Shown here piece by piece: positions 51,179 to 58,848 of a stretch of DNA of 64,000 bases (position 1 is the stretch's first letter; each line of letters starts with the position of its first letter). Origin of the DNA: JBHIKY01 sp042139015 (GTDB taxonomy: Bacteria; Bacillota; Bacilli; Bacillales; Marinococcaceae). Location of the stretch: assembly GCF_042139015.1 (NCBI RefSeq), contig NZ_JBHIKY010000003.1, forward strand, positions 186,001 through 250,000, in the 5' to 3' direction. A model generated the notes under the pieces. That model was not told the DNA's origin. It saw only the letters and a list, made by a program, of their open reading frames with translations, and did no database searches. The translations under genes were made by a program, and so were the position numbers.

Positions 51179-51729
51179 TTAAAACACGGACATACGAAAT
51201 AAAATTCCTGATTTTTATATCTCTCTATGAAAATAAGAATAGCATGACTAGGTGTAATTAACTAGATTATTTTGGAAATTTATCGAAATTAGTCATATGT
51301 TATCGAAGTTTTTTACATTATTATTACAATTTGATGTTTATTATTACAATTAATCGAATTTTGTCAGTAAAAAAATGGTAGAATTCAGCTAAAACAATTC
51401 TTGCAAAAATACATCAATATTCACTTTATTTTTAGACAACCTTCTGTTCATACAGCAAAATAGGCCCTCAATACCGCATTGTCCGGGCGGTGCATCGTCT
51501 TGGCCTTCATTCTGCTCTACTAAAGCTGATTAATATATTCATAGACCCGGAAGTCGTTTTTGTACTTCACTCAATCATTGCTCCCCAAGCCGAAGCTGCA
51601 GCCGCAGAACATAGTTATTTTTTCACAATAAGTATCCCCTCATTAAATCTATGTACCTATAAATTGAATCGAATTTACTACAGTATTCCAATGACTTTAG
51701 AAATACTATCGAAATGAGTATTGGAATGA
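51179..51729. other. AT-rich divergent spacer before secA2
   Basis: About 550 bases between the SLH amidase and secA2 with no convincing gene. An open frame of 75 codons at 51490-51717 has no ribosome binding site. ATTCCAAT (51685-51692) and ATTGGAAT (51720-51727) form an inverted pair that abuts the secA2 -10. Confidence 0.45.
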
Positions 51730-51738
51730 TGCTATACT
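51730..51738 (+). promoter_or_regulatory. Extended -10 promoter of secA2
   Basis: TGCTATACT (TG-N-TATAAT type), about 50 bases upstream of the secA2 start. Confidence 0.4.
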
Positions 51739-51788
51739 TAATAGGTACATTTTCGCCCCAGCTAAAGGATAAGGAGAGAGATTTTCCC

Positions 51789-54158
51789 ATGATTGGTTCC
51801 TTGAAAAAGATAATCGGCGACGAACAGCAGCGCCGTTTAAAAAAATATAATAAAGCTATTGAACGAATAAACAGCTTTGAGCCAGAACTTTCTATGCTTA
51901 CAGATAAAGAACTCGCCGGAAGAACCACCGAGTTCAAAAATCAACTCCGTAACGGAACAACTCTTTCTAAAATACGTGAAGAAGCATTTGCAGTCGTTCG
52001 AGAAGCCTCCAGGCGAGTTATCGGCATGCGGCATTTTGATGTCCAGCTACTCGGAGGGCTCACGATGGATGACGGGGACATTGCGGAAATGGCAACTGGA
52101 GAAGGGAAAACGCTCGTTGCATCTCTTCCCAGCTACCTGCGCGCCCTCGAAGAAAAAGGCGTACATGTTATTACTGTCAATGAATATTTGGCGAAACGGG
52201 ACCGTGAATTAATCGGGCAGGTGCATGAATTTTTAGGACTCACGGTCGGCTTGAACGTCCCGAAGCTTGCTTCCTCAGAAAAGAAAAAAGCGTATGCGGC
52301 TGATATTACATATGGCGTCGGAAATGAATTCGGATTTGATTACCTGCGTGACAATATGGTGTACTCTTCGTTGGACAAGGTGCAGCGCCCGTGCCATTTT
52401 GCCATTATTGACGAAATTGACAGTGTCCTGATTGATGAGGCGAAAACTCCACTCGTAATCGCCGGTAAAACCGAGGTAAATCCTAGTCTCTATGAAATTT
52501 GTGCGAGAATGGCACGCAGCTTTAAGCAGGATAGAGATTACTTGTATGATCCAATTTCAAAGTCTGTCAGTTTAACAGATGGTGGTATTACAAAAACAGA
52601 GCGCGCCTTTGGCATAGATAATTTGTATGATCTCGAGCATCACACGCTTTACCATTTTGTTCTGCAGGCCCTCCGCGCACGCGTCATGTTTCAGCGGGAT
52701 GTTGAGTACATCGTTAAGGAGGGAGAAATTAAGATTGTCGATATGTTCACCGGACGTATTATGGAGGGCAGAACGTTCAGTGATGGTCTTCACCAGGCAC
52801 TTGAGGCAAAAGAATCCCTTACTATTACTGAAGAAAATAAAACGCAGGCACATATTACAATTCAGAATTATTTTCGGATGTATCCTGCCTTATGCGGGAT
52901 GACCGGCACAGCGAAAACGGAGGAAAAAGAATTTCAAAATCTGTATAATATGGAAGTTATTCAAATCCCGCCGAATAAAAAACGGCTTCGAAAAGACCAC
53001 AGTGATCTGATTTTTGCAACAGCTGAAGAAAAATACCGGGCTGCCGCAAAGGAAGTAGTCCAGCGCTACCAGAATAAACAGCCTGTTTTAATTGGTACGA
53101 CTTCCATCATCCAGTCAGAAACCATGGCAGGCTACCTTGATGGGATCCAGGTGCCTTATGAGCTTTTGAACGCGAAAAGTGTAGAAAAAGAAGTACAGCT
53201 GATTTCTCTTGCCGGGCAAAAGGGACAGATCACCATTGCCACCAACATGGCCGGACGAGGAACGGATATAATGCTTGGCGAAGGTGTGGCTGAACTCGGT
53301 GGTTTGTTCGTGCTCGGCACTGAGCGACATGAAAACCGCCGCATAGACAACCAGCTGAAAGGACGCTCCGGACGGCAGGGCGACCCCGGCGAAACACAGA
53401 TGTACTTATCGTTAGAGGATGAAGTGCTGCTCCGCTTCGCCCAGGAGGACATTGAAGAACTGCAGGAAAAAATAACAACCGATGAAAACGGCATTATTCA
53501 GGAAGAGCAGGCGAAAGTCGTTGTGGACCGTGCCCAACAGATGTGTGAGCATGCCGGATCCTCACTCCGCGAATATACGTTAAAGCTGGATGATATTGCG
53601 AATGAACAACGCGGAGTCATTTATACGCTGCGCAGTCAAGTGTTAGATGAAGAAAATCCGCTCGCACAATGGATGGATATGGTGAAATCAAGTACCTTGA
53701 AGCTGGTCGAATATTATTGCGGAGATGAATACCTTCCCGAGGAATGGAACAGAGCAGAGCTTGAATCGAAAATAAATGATATATTGTTGACCTGCCCTGC
53801 AGCAGTTCCTGAAAAAGCCGAAGACCGCCGGGATGTGCTTGCGGAAGTGAAAAAGCAGACAGATGCATATTTGGCTGTCATTGAACCGCTCCGGAAAAAA
53901 AGCGGAGTCCAGACACAGGCCCGAAAAGTTCTGCTGACTACACTCGACCGGCACTGGCTCAGTCACCTCGAGGAAATGACGAGGTTAAAAGAAGGAATCG
54001 GCCTGAGAACTTACGGCCAGGAAGACCCTATGAGAATTTTTACGAGAGAAAGCTTCGAGTTATTTACTCGTATGTATGACATGATCGAACAGGATGCTTC
54101 TGTACATTTGTCAAAACTAATCCGCCCGCTTTTGGCTTCAAATGAGGTGAAAAAGTAA
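51789..54158 (+). CDS. secA2: Accessory Sec ATPase SecA2 (Bacillus S-layer type)
   Basis: A 789-residue SecA paralog driving export of a subset of surface proteins. ATEGEGKT-like Walker A in AEMATGEGKTLVASLPSYL, YGVGNEFGFDYLRDN, IIDEIDSVLIDEAKTPL, GMTGTAKTEEKEF, TNMAGRGTDIML and LKGRSGRQGDPGETQMYLSLED are all intact. It lacks the C-terminal zinc-binding tail of housekeeping SecA and ends SKLIRPLLASNEVKK. Start: ATG at 51789; AGGAG is 12 bases upstream. The stop overlaps slaP by one base, the pairing known from B. anthracis S-layer export. Confidence 0.93.
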   Translation: MIGSLKKIIGDEQQRRLKKYNKAIERINSFEPELSMLTDKELAGRTTEFKNQLRNGTTLSKIREEAFAVVREASRRVIGMRHFDVQLLGGLTMDDGDIAEMATGEGKTLVASLPSYLRALEEKGVHVITVNEYLAKRDRELIGQVHEFLGLTVGLNVPKLASSEKKKAYAADITYGVGNEFGFDYLRDNMVYSSLDKVQRPCHFAIIDEIDSVLIDEAKTPLVIAGKTEVNPSLYEICARMARSFKQDRDYLYDPISKSVSLTDGGITKTERAFGIDNLYDLEHHTLYHFVLQALRARVMFQRDVEYIVKEGEIKIVDMFTGRIMEGRTFSDGLHQALEAKESLTITEENKTQAHITIQNYFRMYPALCGMTGTAKTEEKEFQNLYNMEVIQIPPNKKRLRKDHSDLIFATAEEKYRAAAKEVVQRYQNKQPVLIGTTSIIQSETMAGYLDGIQVPYELLNAKSVEKEVQLISLAGQKGQITIATNMAGRGTDIMLGEGVAELGGLFVLGTERHENRRIDNQLKGRSGRQGDPGETQMYLSLEDEVLLRFAQEDIEELQEKITTDENGIIQEEQAKVVVDRAQQMCEHAGSSLREYTLKLDDIANEQRGVIYTLRSQVLDEENPLAQWMDMVKSSTLKLVEYYCGDEYLPEEWNRAELESKINDILLTCPAAVPEKAEDRRDVLAEVKKQTDAYLAVIEPLRKKSGVQTQARKVLLTTLDRHWLSHLEEMTRLKEGIGLRTYGQEDPMRIFTRESFELFTRMYDMIEQDASVHLSKLIRPLLASNEVKK

Positions 54159-55072
54159 TGCTTTCTTTTTTTCGAAAAAAAGAACCTGCGAAAATGGAAG
54201 GAGACGAAGCTGTCGTCACCTCCTCTGAGCTTTTAGACGAGCCGGACGCGGACGAATATTCAGAAGAAGAAATTGAAACGGAGCTTTCCATTCATACTGA
54301 TTGGGCCATTACCAGGGAAGATCAGTATACGTTTCAATTTTTGAACACGGAATGTCCTCCCCTGCGCCCGAATCAAATTTCATTGTACGGTATCCGGTGT
54401 GAGGAAATAGACATAGGGGAGTATGAAATTACAGCCTTTATCCGCAGCAGCCTTAATAAAACTATCCGCCTTCGTGAAACAACCCTGGTTCTTCTCGACA
54501 GCTCGGATAAGCTGCTCGGCCGCAAAACAGTGTATTTGTCTGCTGCCGGCGACATCCCCGGTAAAAGCAGCCGGCCGTGGCGCTTTACGTTTCAGCCTGC
54601 AGATCTGTATACTGCGGAGGTACCCAGAGAGAATTGGAAGCTTGCTTTTCACCTGAAGTCATCAGCGCGCAGACATGCTTTAGATTTACAGGAGAGCTGG
54701 GAGGAATCGCTTGCCAAAAAAGATAAACGGTCCCTGGAGAAAATGGTCGATGAGTTTTCCCCTCCAAAAGAGGGAGAGGTTAATTTTATGGGACTTAAGG
54801 CAATGCAAAAAGACAATGGACAGCTTCAGGTTACGATGCTCATTAGAAATGGCAGCGAGAAGGATGTTTCTTTAGAGCGTATCCCTCTCGCTGTGGAAGA
54901 TGCCACCATGACGGTGGTGGCTGAGGGAAGCTTCACGGTTGAGGACTTTATCGTAAAAGCGAATACGAGTAAGCCCTGGACATTCATTTTTCCTTCGGAG
55001 CTTGTTACTGAAGATGAGATTGATTTGAATACATGGAGAGCCTATCCGATACAGCTGGAAAATCTCAGGTGA
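54158..55072 (+). CDS. slaP: Accessory Sec S-layer assembly protein SlaP-like
   Basis: A 304-residue protein matching the accessory Sec system S-layer assembly family with two SLAP domains: ~50-165 (YEITAFIRSSLNKTIRLRETTLVLLD... KSSRPWRFTFQPADL) and ~185-300 (LQVTMLIRNGSEKDVSLERIPLAV... TSKPWTFIFPSELV). The duplicated pattern is visible by eye. No signal peptide; the N-terminus is short, basic, then acidic. In B. anthracis SlaP acts with SecA2 to export S-layer proteins. TAATG overlap with secA2 indicates translational coupling. Confidence 0.88.
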   Translation: MLSFFRKKEPAKMEGDEAVVTSSELLDEPDADEYSEEEIETELSIHTDWAITREDQYTFQFLNTECPPLRPNQISLYGIRCEEIDIGEYEITAFIRSSLNKTIRLRETTLVLLDSSDKLLGRKTVYLSAAGDIPGKSSRPWRFTFQPADLYTAEVPRENWKLAFHLKSSARRHALDLQESWEESLAKKDKRSLEKMVDEFSPPKEGEVNFMGLKAMQKDNGQLQVTMLIRNGSEKDVSLERIPLAVEDATMTVVAEGSFTVEDFIVKANTSKPWTFIFPSELVTEDEIDLNTWRAYPIQLENLR

Positions 55073-55094
55073 CTAAGAAAAGCCGGGAAAACCC

Positions 55095-55444
55095 GGAGGC
55101 CACTAATTACCTGAGTTAGTGAAGAAAAGTCAAGAGGCTGGATTAGAAGTGAAGGAAGTCATTGGAGATACAGCTTATTCAGCAAAGGAAAATATCAACT
55201 ATGCGACAGAAAATGAAATCGAACTCATGATCGCCTCACCTTCGGTTCTCGAAGGCTTGCGCATTCAAGGTGCGATGGCGATTTTTACGGCTAATGTGAA
55301 ACAAATCGTTAAACGAATGCAGGAATAGAGGGCACAAACCACTTGAAATTAGGTGAAAAGCGGTCTGTATGGAAATTAAATTCCACACAGACCGCTTTAT
55401 TAAAATTCTACTTTTCAAAGACCTTCCGTTTTTCAGTGGCCTCC
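55095..55444. mobile_element. Decayed IS element bounded by inverted repeats
   Basis: GGAGGCCACT at 55095-55104 and its complement AGTGGCCTCC at 55435-55444 bound a 350-base segment that holds a transposase remnant. A strong hairpin AAGCGGTCTGT / ACAGACCGCTT lies at about 55357-55398. The arms extend imperfectly outward (CCCGG on both sides). This looks like an internally deleted copy of an IS1182-type element. Confidence 0.55.
55105..55328 (+). pseudogene. IS1182-type transposase remnant, internally deleted
   Basis: The frame reads LPELVKKSQEAGLEVKEVIGDTAYSAKENINYATENEIEL, the conserved part of IS1182-like DDE transposases around the second catalytic acid (VIGDTAYSGK type), then runs directly into SVLEGLRIQGAMAIFTANVKQIVKRMQE, the family's C-terminal end. 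About 150 residues between these blocks and the whole N-terminus are gone, so it is inactive. The longest ATG/GTG frame starts at 55119. Confidence 0.7.
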
Positions 55445-55471
55445 AAAACCCGGCTGGAGATTATCCTCTAT

Positions 55472-55514
55472 GCGATATTCAATATATAGTGATTTTACTT
55501 AGATTGAATATCGC
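55472..55514. repeat. 11-bp perfect inverted repeat
   Basis: GCGATATTCAA (55472-55482) and TTGAATATCGC (55504-55514) with a 21-base spacer, in an area without a gene. It could be an operator or a leftover transposon end. The rest of 55515-55755 has no gene I can support. Confidence 0.5.
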
Positions 55515-55782
55515 AGGGCTGCGACGTCGGAATCAGCGCCGTCTGAAAATCCATTCTGGCGAAGTTTCGCTGAGACAGAAATAGTTGTAGACAAGCCCCA
55601 CGGAAAGTCCGCCTGCAGGAATGTAATCATCCAAATCTTTACTTTCTTAAATTTGAATAAACACCGGCGGCAATGACTTTTTTGTCAAATGTGGATGTCC
55701 CATGCCATGATTCGATGATATAATGTAAATATTGTAAAGAAATTATTAAGATTTTATGCATGCAGAAGGTGGTGGGCCGTCA

Positions 55783-56553
55783 GTGATATCAAAAGAGATA
55801 TTTCAGCGTTACGAATTAAAATATTTAATACCTTTCTGGAAATATGAAGAGATTGCCCAGCAGCTCGTACATAGTGGAAAGATGCGCTACGATAAATTCG
55901 GCGACAGGTTCGGCAACTACAATATTGTGAGCCTGTATTTTGATTCTGATGATAAAAAAATATATTACGAGACACGCAACAAGCTGAATTTCAGGCAGAA
56001 GCTGAGGCTCCGCGTCTATGATGACGCTTCATTAGAAAGCCCGGCCTTCCTTGAAGTAAAGCAAAAGTTTAACAATGTCGTTAATAAACGGCGCACGAAG
56101 CTCCGGCTTTACGACGCCTATCAATATTTGAAACATGGAAAACAGACGCAGTCGTTTGAAGAATACACGCCTTCCAATCACCAGATAATGAGAGAGGTAG
56201 ATTCGTTTAAAGGATTGTACGGACTGCAGCCGAAAATTGTAGTAAGTTACGACCGGCAGGCCTTCCACGGTTTAGAGGAAAGCGACCTTCGTGTGACCTT
56301 TGATTATAATCTGATGTGCAGGGATGACAACCTTCGCCTTGAAGACGGCCCGGACGGGACTCATTTTGTTGACCCTTCTCTTGTTGTTATGGAGGTAAAG
56401 GTATCTCAAAGTGTGCCACTCTGGCTGTCACGGATGCTCAGTGAGTTTGAATGTCCACGACGGAGCGTATCAAAATTCTGCACGAGCCTTGATCTCGCAG
56501 ATGAATTGAAAACAGAAACCGGGCGCCGCCTGCACGAATCTATTATCGTTTAA
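55783..56553 (+). CDS. VTC-domain (polyphosphate polymerase-type) protein
   Basis: A protein of about 256 residues with the VTC triphosphate-tunnel fold: RYELKYLIPFWKYEEIA at the N-terminus, VSLYFDSDDKKIYYETRNKLNFRQKLRLRVYDD (basic tunnel residues), FLEVKQKFNNVVNKRR, VVSYDRQAFHG, and VVMEVKVSQSVPLWL. Eukaryotic Vtc4 makes polyphosphate from ATP; bacterial copies often sit with CotH or DUF4956 genes, absent here. Start: GTG at 55783 after AAGGTGG, chosen over a longer frame from 55756. Confidence 0.85.
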   Translation: MISKEIFQRYELKYLIPFWKYEEIAQQLVHSGKMRYDKFGDRFGNYNIVSLYFDSDDKKIYYETRNKLNFRQKLRLRVYDDASLESPAFLEVKQKFNNVVNKRRTKLRLYDAYQYLKHGKQTQSFEEYTPSNHQIMREVDSFKGLYGLQPKIVVSYDRQAFHGLEESDLRVTFDYNLMCRDDNLRLEDGPDGTHFVDPSLVVMEVKVSQSVPLWLSRMLSEFECPRRSVSKFCTSLDLADELKTETGRRLHESIIV

Positions 56554-56573
56554 TACAGGTTGTTAAAATAAAA

Positions 56574-56794
56574 GAGGCTGTAGCAAAAGCCCCTTTTTAT
56601 AGAAAAAGTAGTACCCTAAATAGAAGATAGCAGGGGACAAGTCCGAAGACTCCAGTGGGAAGAGCAGCGGCTGAAGATCCGCCGGGCGCGGGTTTCGCCC
56701 GGTTAGCTGAAGCGCTGCCCACGGAAAGCGAAGGACTTGTCCCCTGCTTTTTTTACCATGCAAAAGGGGCGAGTATCATTTATGATACAGCCCC
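56574..56794. repeat. MITE-like element with nested inverted repeats, carrying repeat copy 2
   Basis: Outer ends GAGGCTGTA...GCCCCTTTT (56574-56597) and AAAAGGGGC...TACAGCCCC (56762-56794) are inverted copies. Inside, AGCAGGGGACAAGTCC (56629-56644) pairs perfectly with 56733-56748. The core 56653-56730 matches the repeat at 21778-21900. No coding frame. Size 221 bp, with structure of a non-autonomous mobile element. Confidence 0.6.
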
Positions 56795-56799
56795 TTTTT
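56761..56799 (-). terminator. Bidirectional terminator between the VTC gene and galU
   Basis: GGGGC / GCCCC with an inner ATCAT / ATGAT stem; T-runs follow on both strands. It ends galU on the minus strand and can end the VTC transcript on the plus strand. It is also the right end of the MITE-like element. Confidence 0.7.
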
Positions 56800-57681
56800 T
56801 TATTTTGATTTTTCCATGAGCTTCGTTTTCAAATACGCTTCTAATGGTTCTTTTAAATCATCACGCTGAAGGGCAAAATCGAGAGTTGCTTTGACGAAAC
56901 CGAATTTGTCTCCTACATCATAGCGTACGCCTCCAAAATGGTAAGCGAGCACCGCCTGCTTTTTATTGAGCTCTTTAATCGCATCGGTAAGCTGTATTTC
57001 ATTTCCTGATCCCGGTGGAAGCTGAGCAAGTATTTCAAAGATTTCAGGACGAAGAATGTAGCGGCCCATAATCGCATAATTGGAAGGGGCCTCTTCAAGC
57101 TTCGGTTTTTCCTTTAAATCAGCGAGATGCAGCACCCCGTCTTCGACTGCTTCTCCTTTCGGATCCACGATTCCGTATTTGGAGACGTCTTTATCCGGCA
57201 CCTGCTGGACGCCGACAACCGAGGAATGATAGCGGTCAAATACATCAATGAGCTGCTTGAGACACGGAGTTTCTGACTTTACTATATCATCGCCCAGCAG
57301 CACAGCAAACGGCTCGTCTCCTACAAAACGACTTGCGCATGAAATTGCATGACCGAGACCCTTTGGCTCTTTCTGGCGGATGTAATGGATGTTAGCCATG
57401 TTGGAGATTTTCTGCACCTCATCAAGCTGATCCCATTTCTTTTTCTTCTCGAGCGTTTCTTCCAGCTCATACGATTTATCAAAATGATCCTCAATCGCCC
57501 GTTTGCCACGGCCGCTTACAATAATAATGTCCTCAATGCCGGAAGCAATGGCTTCTTCAACGATATATTGAATAGTTGGTTTATCGACAATTGGCAGCAT
57601 TTCCTTCGGCTGCGCTTTCGTAGCCGGTAAAAACCTCGTTCCGAGGCCGGCTGCCGGTATAATGGCTTTTCTTACTTTCAC
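56800..57681 (-). CDS. galU: UTP-glucose-1-phosphate uridylyltransferase
   Basis: A 293-residue enzyme (GtaB/GalU) making UDP-glucose. The nucleotide-binding signature KAIIPAAGLGTRFLPATKAQPKEMLPIVDKP is at the N-terminus, followed by IIIVSGRGKRAIEDHFD, the active-site loop KEPKGLGHAI, LLGDDIV, and AIKELNKKQAVLAYHFGGVRYDVGDKFGF. It supplies Ugd (41360-42658) and wall polymer synthesis. It lies 23 bases after an SLH protein gene. Confidence 0.95.
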   Translation of the reverse strand: MKVRKAIIPAAGLGTRFLPATKAQPKEMLPIVDKPTIQYIVEEAIASGIEDIIIVSGRGKRAIEDHFDKSYELEETLEKKKKWDQLDEVQKISNMANIHYIRQKEPKGLGHAISCASRFVGDEPFAVLLGDDIVKSETPCLKQLIDVFDRYHSSVVGVQQVPDKDVSKYGIVDPKGEAVEDGVLHLADLKEKPKLEEAPSNYAIMGRYILRPEIFEILAQLPPGSGNEIQLTDAIKELNKKQAVLAYHFGGVRYDVGDKFGFVKATLDFALQRDDLKEPLEAYLKTKLMEKSK

Positions 57682-57703
57682 GTTGACTTCCTCCCGTATG
57701 TCA

Positions 57704-58705
57704 TTATTCCGGAGCGTCCCACAGCATAAAGATATCGCTTGGACGCGGAATGATGTCTATATTATTGAAGGACTGCTCTTCACCTGTGGCGTTGGCGTCC
57801 GACAGTGCCTGATAAATTTCTTCAGAAGAAGCCGGAATACCCAGTGCTTCTGCTGCGTCCGCCGCGAGCTGAAAATTGCTCTCGCTCGTCCTCGAGATCA
57901 CATATTCCCGTCTTTCGCCTTCATAAGCCTGGAATAAATGGTAATATTCTTCATTGGCTGTAGCAAAGCTTCTATCATCCCGCGCGTATAAAGTGACCCC
58001 CGCCTCCCTGTACAGGCTTCTCACTATTTCTGTATATTCATTTGAGCCTTCCGGAGTTAAGTCAAGTAAACCATTCGCTTCCCAGCTTGTAAAGCCCTGG
58101 TCGTGAAGTCTTTTAAAAAAGGAAGCTGCCTGATCGCGTGTCAATTTTCCATTGACATCAAATCGTTCCGTTTCGGTTTCCCCTTCCTGGCGGCCGGTAG
58201 TCAGCTCATGCTCAAACATCCACGCTACCGATTCCTCGAGCTCTGAGTCCTGCCCTTGAATATGCGCGAGCGTCTGGCTGACAACTCCTCGGGTCACGGG
58301 CTGGCTCGCGATGACGTTATCCCGCAGCCCCTGCAGGCGCAGGTTATTGTAGGAAAGCGCCCGATAGGATGGCAGAGCCCAAAACTGTCCATCCTCCCGT
58401 TCAGCCGTTTCGAGATCAAATGCGCGGTCAAGCATAACTGCAAATTGCGCTTCACTCATTTCATCTCTCGGACCGAACCTTCCGTCTTCATACCCAGTCA
58501 TAATGCCGTTGTCGCGGGCCCATTGAATTTCTTCTGCGGCCCAATGATCACTTCCAACATCTGAATAAACAGCAGAGGACACGGGTGCTTCTGCTTTTGC
58601 ATGATCTTCTCCTGCTGGAGAAAGCGAAATTATGTACACGAATACCAAAGCCGCCGCTGCTGCCTTTTTACCCTTGTGATATTTTATACCGTACCTGCTT
58701 ATCAC
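57704..58705 (-). CDS. SLH-domain exported protein
   Basis: A 333-residue protein. The start is GTG at 58705, nine bases after TGGAGG; ten further upstream codons are not supported. A signal peptide (basic YHKGKK, then AAAAALVFVYIISLSPAG) leads to one clear SLH repeat, YSDVGSDHWAAEEIQWARDNGIMTGYEDGRFGPRDEMSEAQFAVMLDRAF, and two weaker ones up to ~215. The C-terminal 120 residues (ADAAEALGIPASSEEIYQAL) are unrecognised. It precedes galU, perhaps co-transcribed. Confidence 0.85.
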   Translation of the reverse strand: MISRYGIKYHKGKKAAAAALVFVYIISLSPAGEDHAKAEAPVSSAVYSDVGSDHWAAEEIQWARDNGIMTGYEDGRFGPRDEMSEAQFAVMLDRAFDLETAEREDGQFWALPSYRALSYNNLRLQGLRDNVIASQPVTRGVVSQTLAHIQGQDSELEESVAWMFEHELTTGRQEGETETERFDVNGKLTRDQAASFFKRLHDQGFTSWEANGLLDLTPEGSNEYTEIVRSLYREAGVTLYARDDRSFATANEEYYHLFQAYEGERREYVISRTSESNFQLAADAAEALGIPASSEEIYQALSDANATGEEQSFNNIDIIPRPSDIFMLWDAPE

Positions 58706-58804
58706 TGACTTTATCCACCTCCATGTTAACTCCACATTCTTCTTATTATATCGTTTTCAAGGTGGCTTTTTCTACCTTTTTCTGCAAATAACGCCGATTC
58801 GTGT

Positions 58805-58838
58805 AAAAAGGAACCAGAGACCGGAAGTCCTGATTCCT
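58805..58838 (-). terminator. Terminator after the RND transporter gene
   Basis: GGAATCAG / CTGGTTCC stem (with G-U pairs) followed by five T on the minus strand. Confidence 0.65.
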
Positions 58839-58848
58839 TCATCTTTCG

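Noticed and set aside
51490..51717. 75-codon plus-strand open frame before secA2
   Set aside because: No ribosome binding site, composition unlike the neighbours, and it ends inside the secA2 promoter area.
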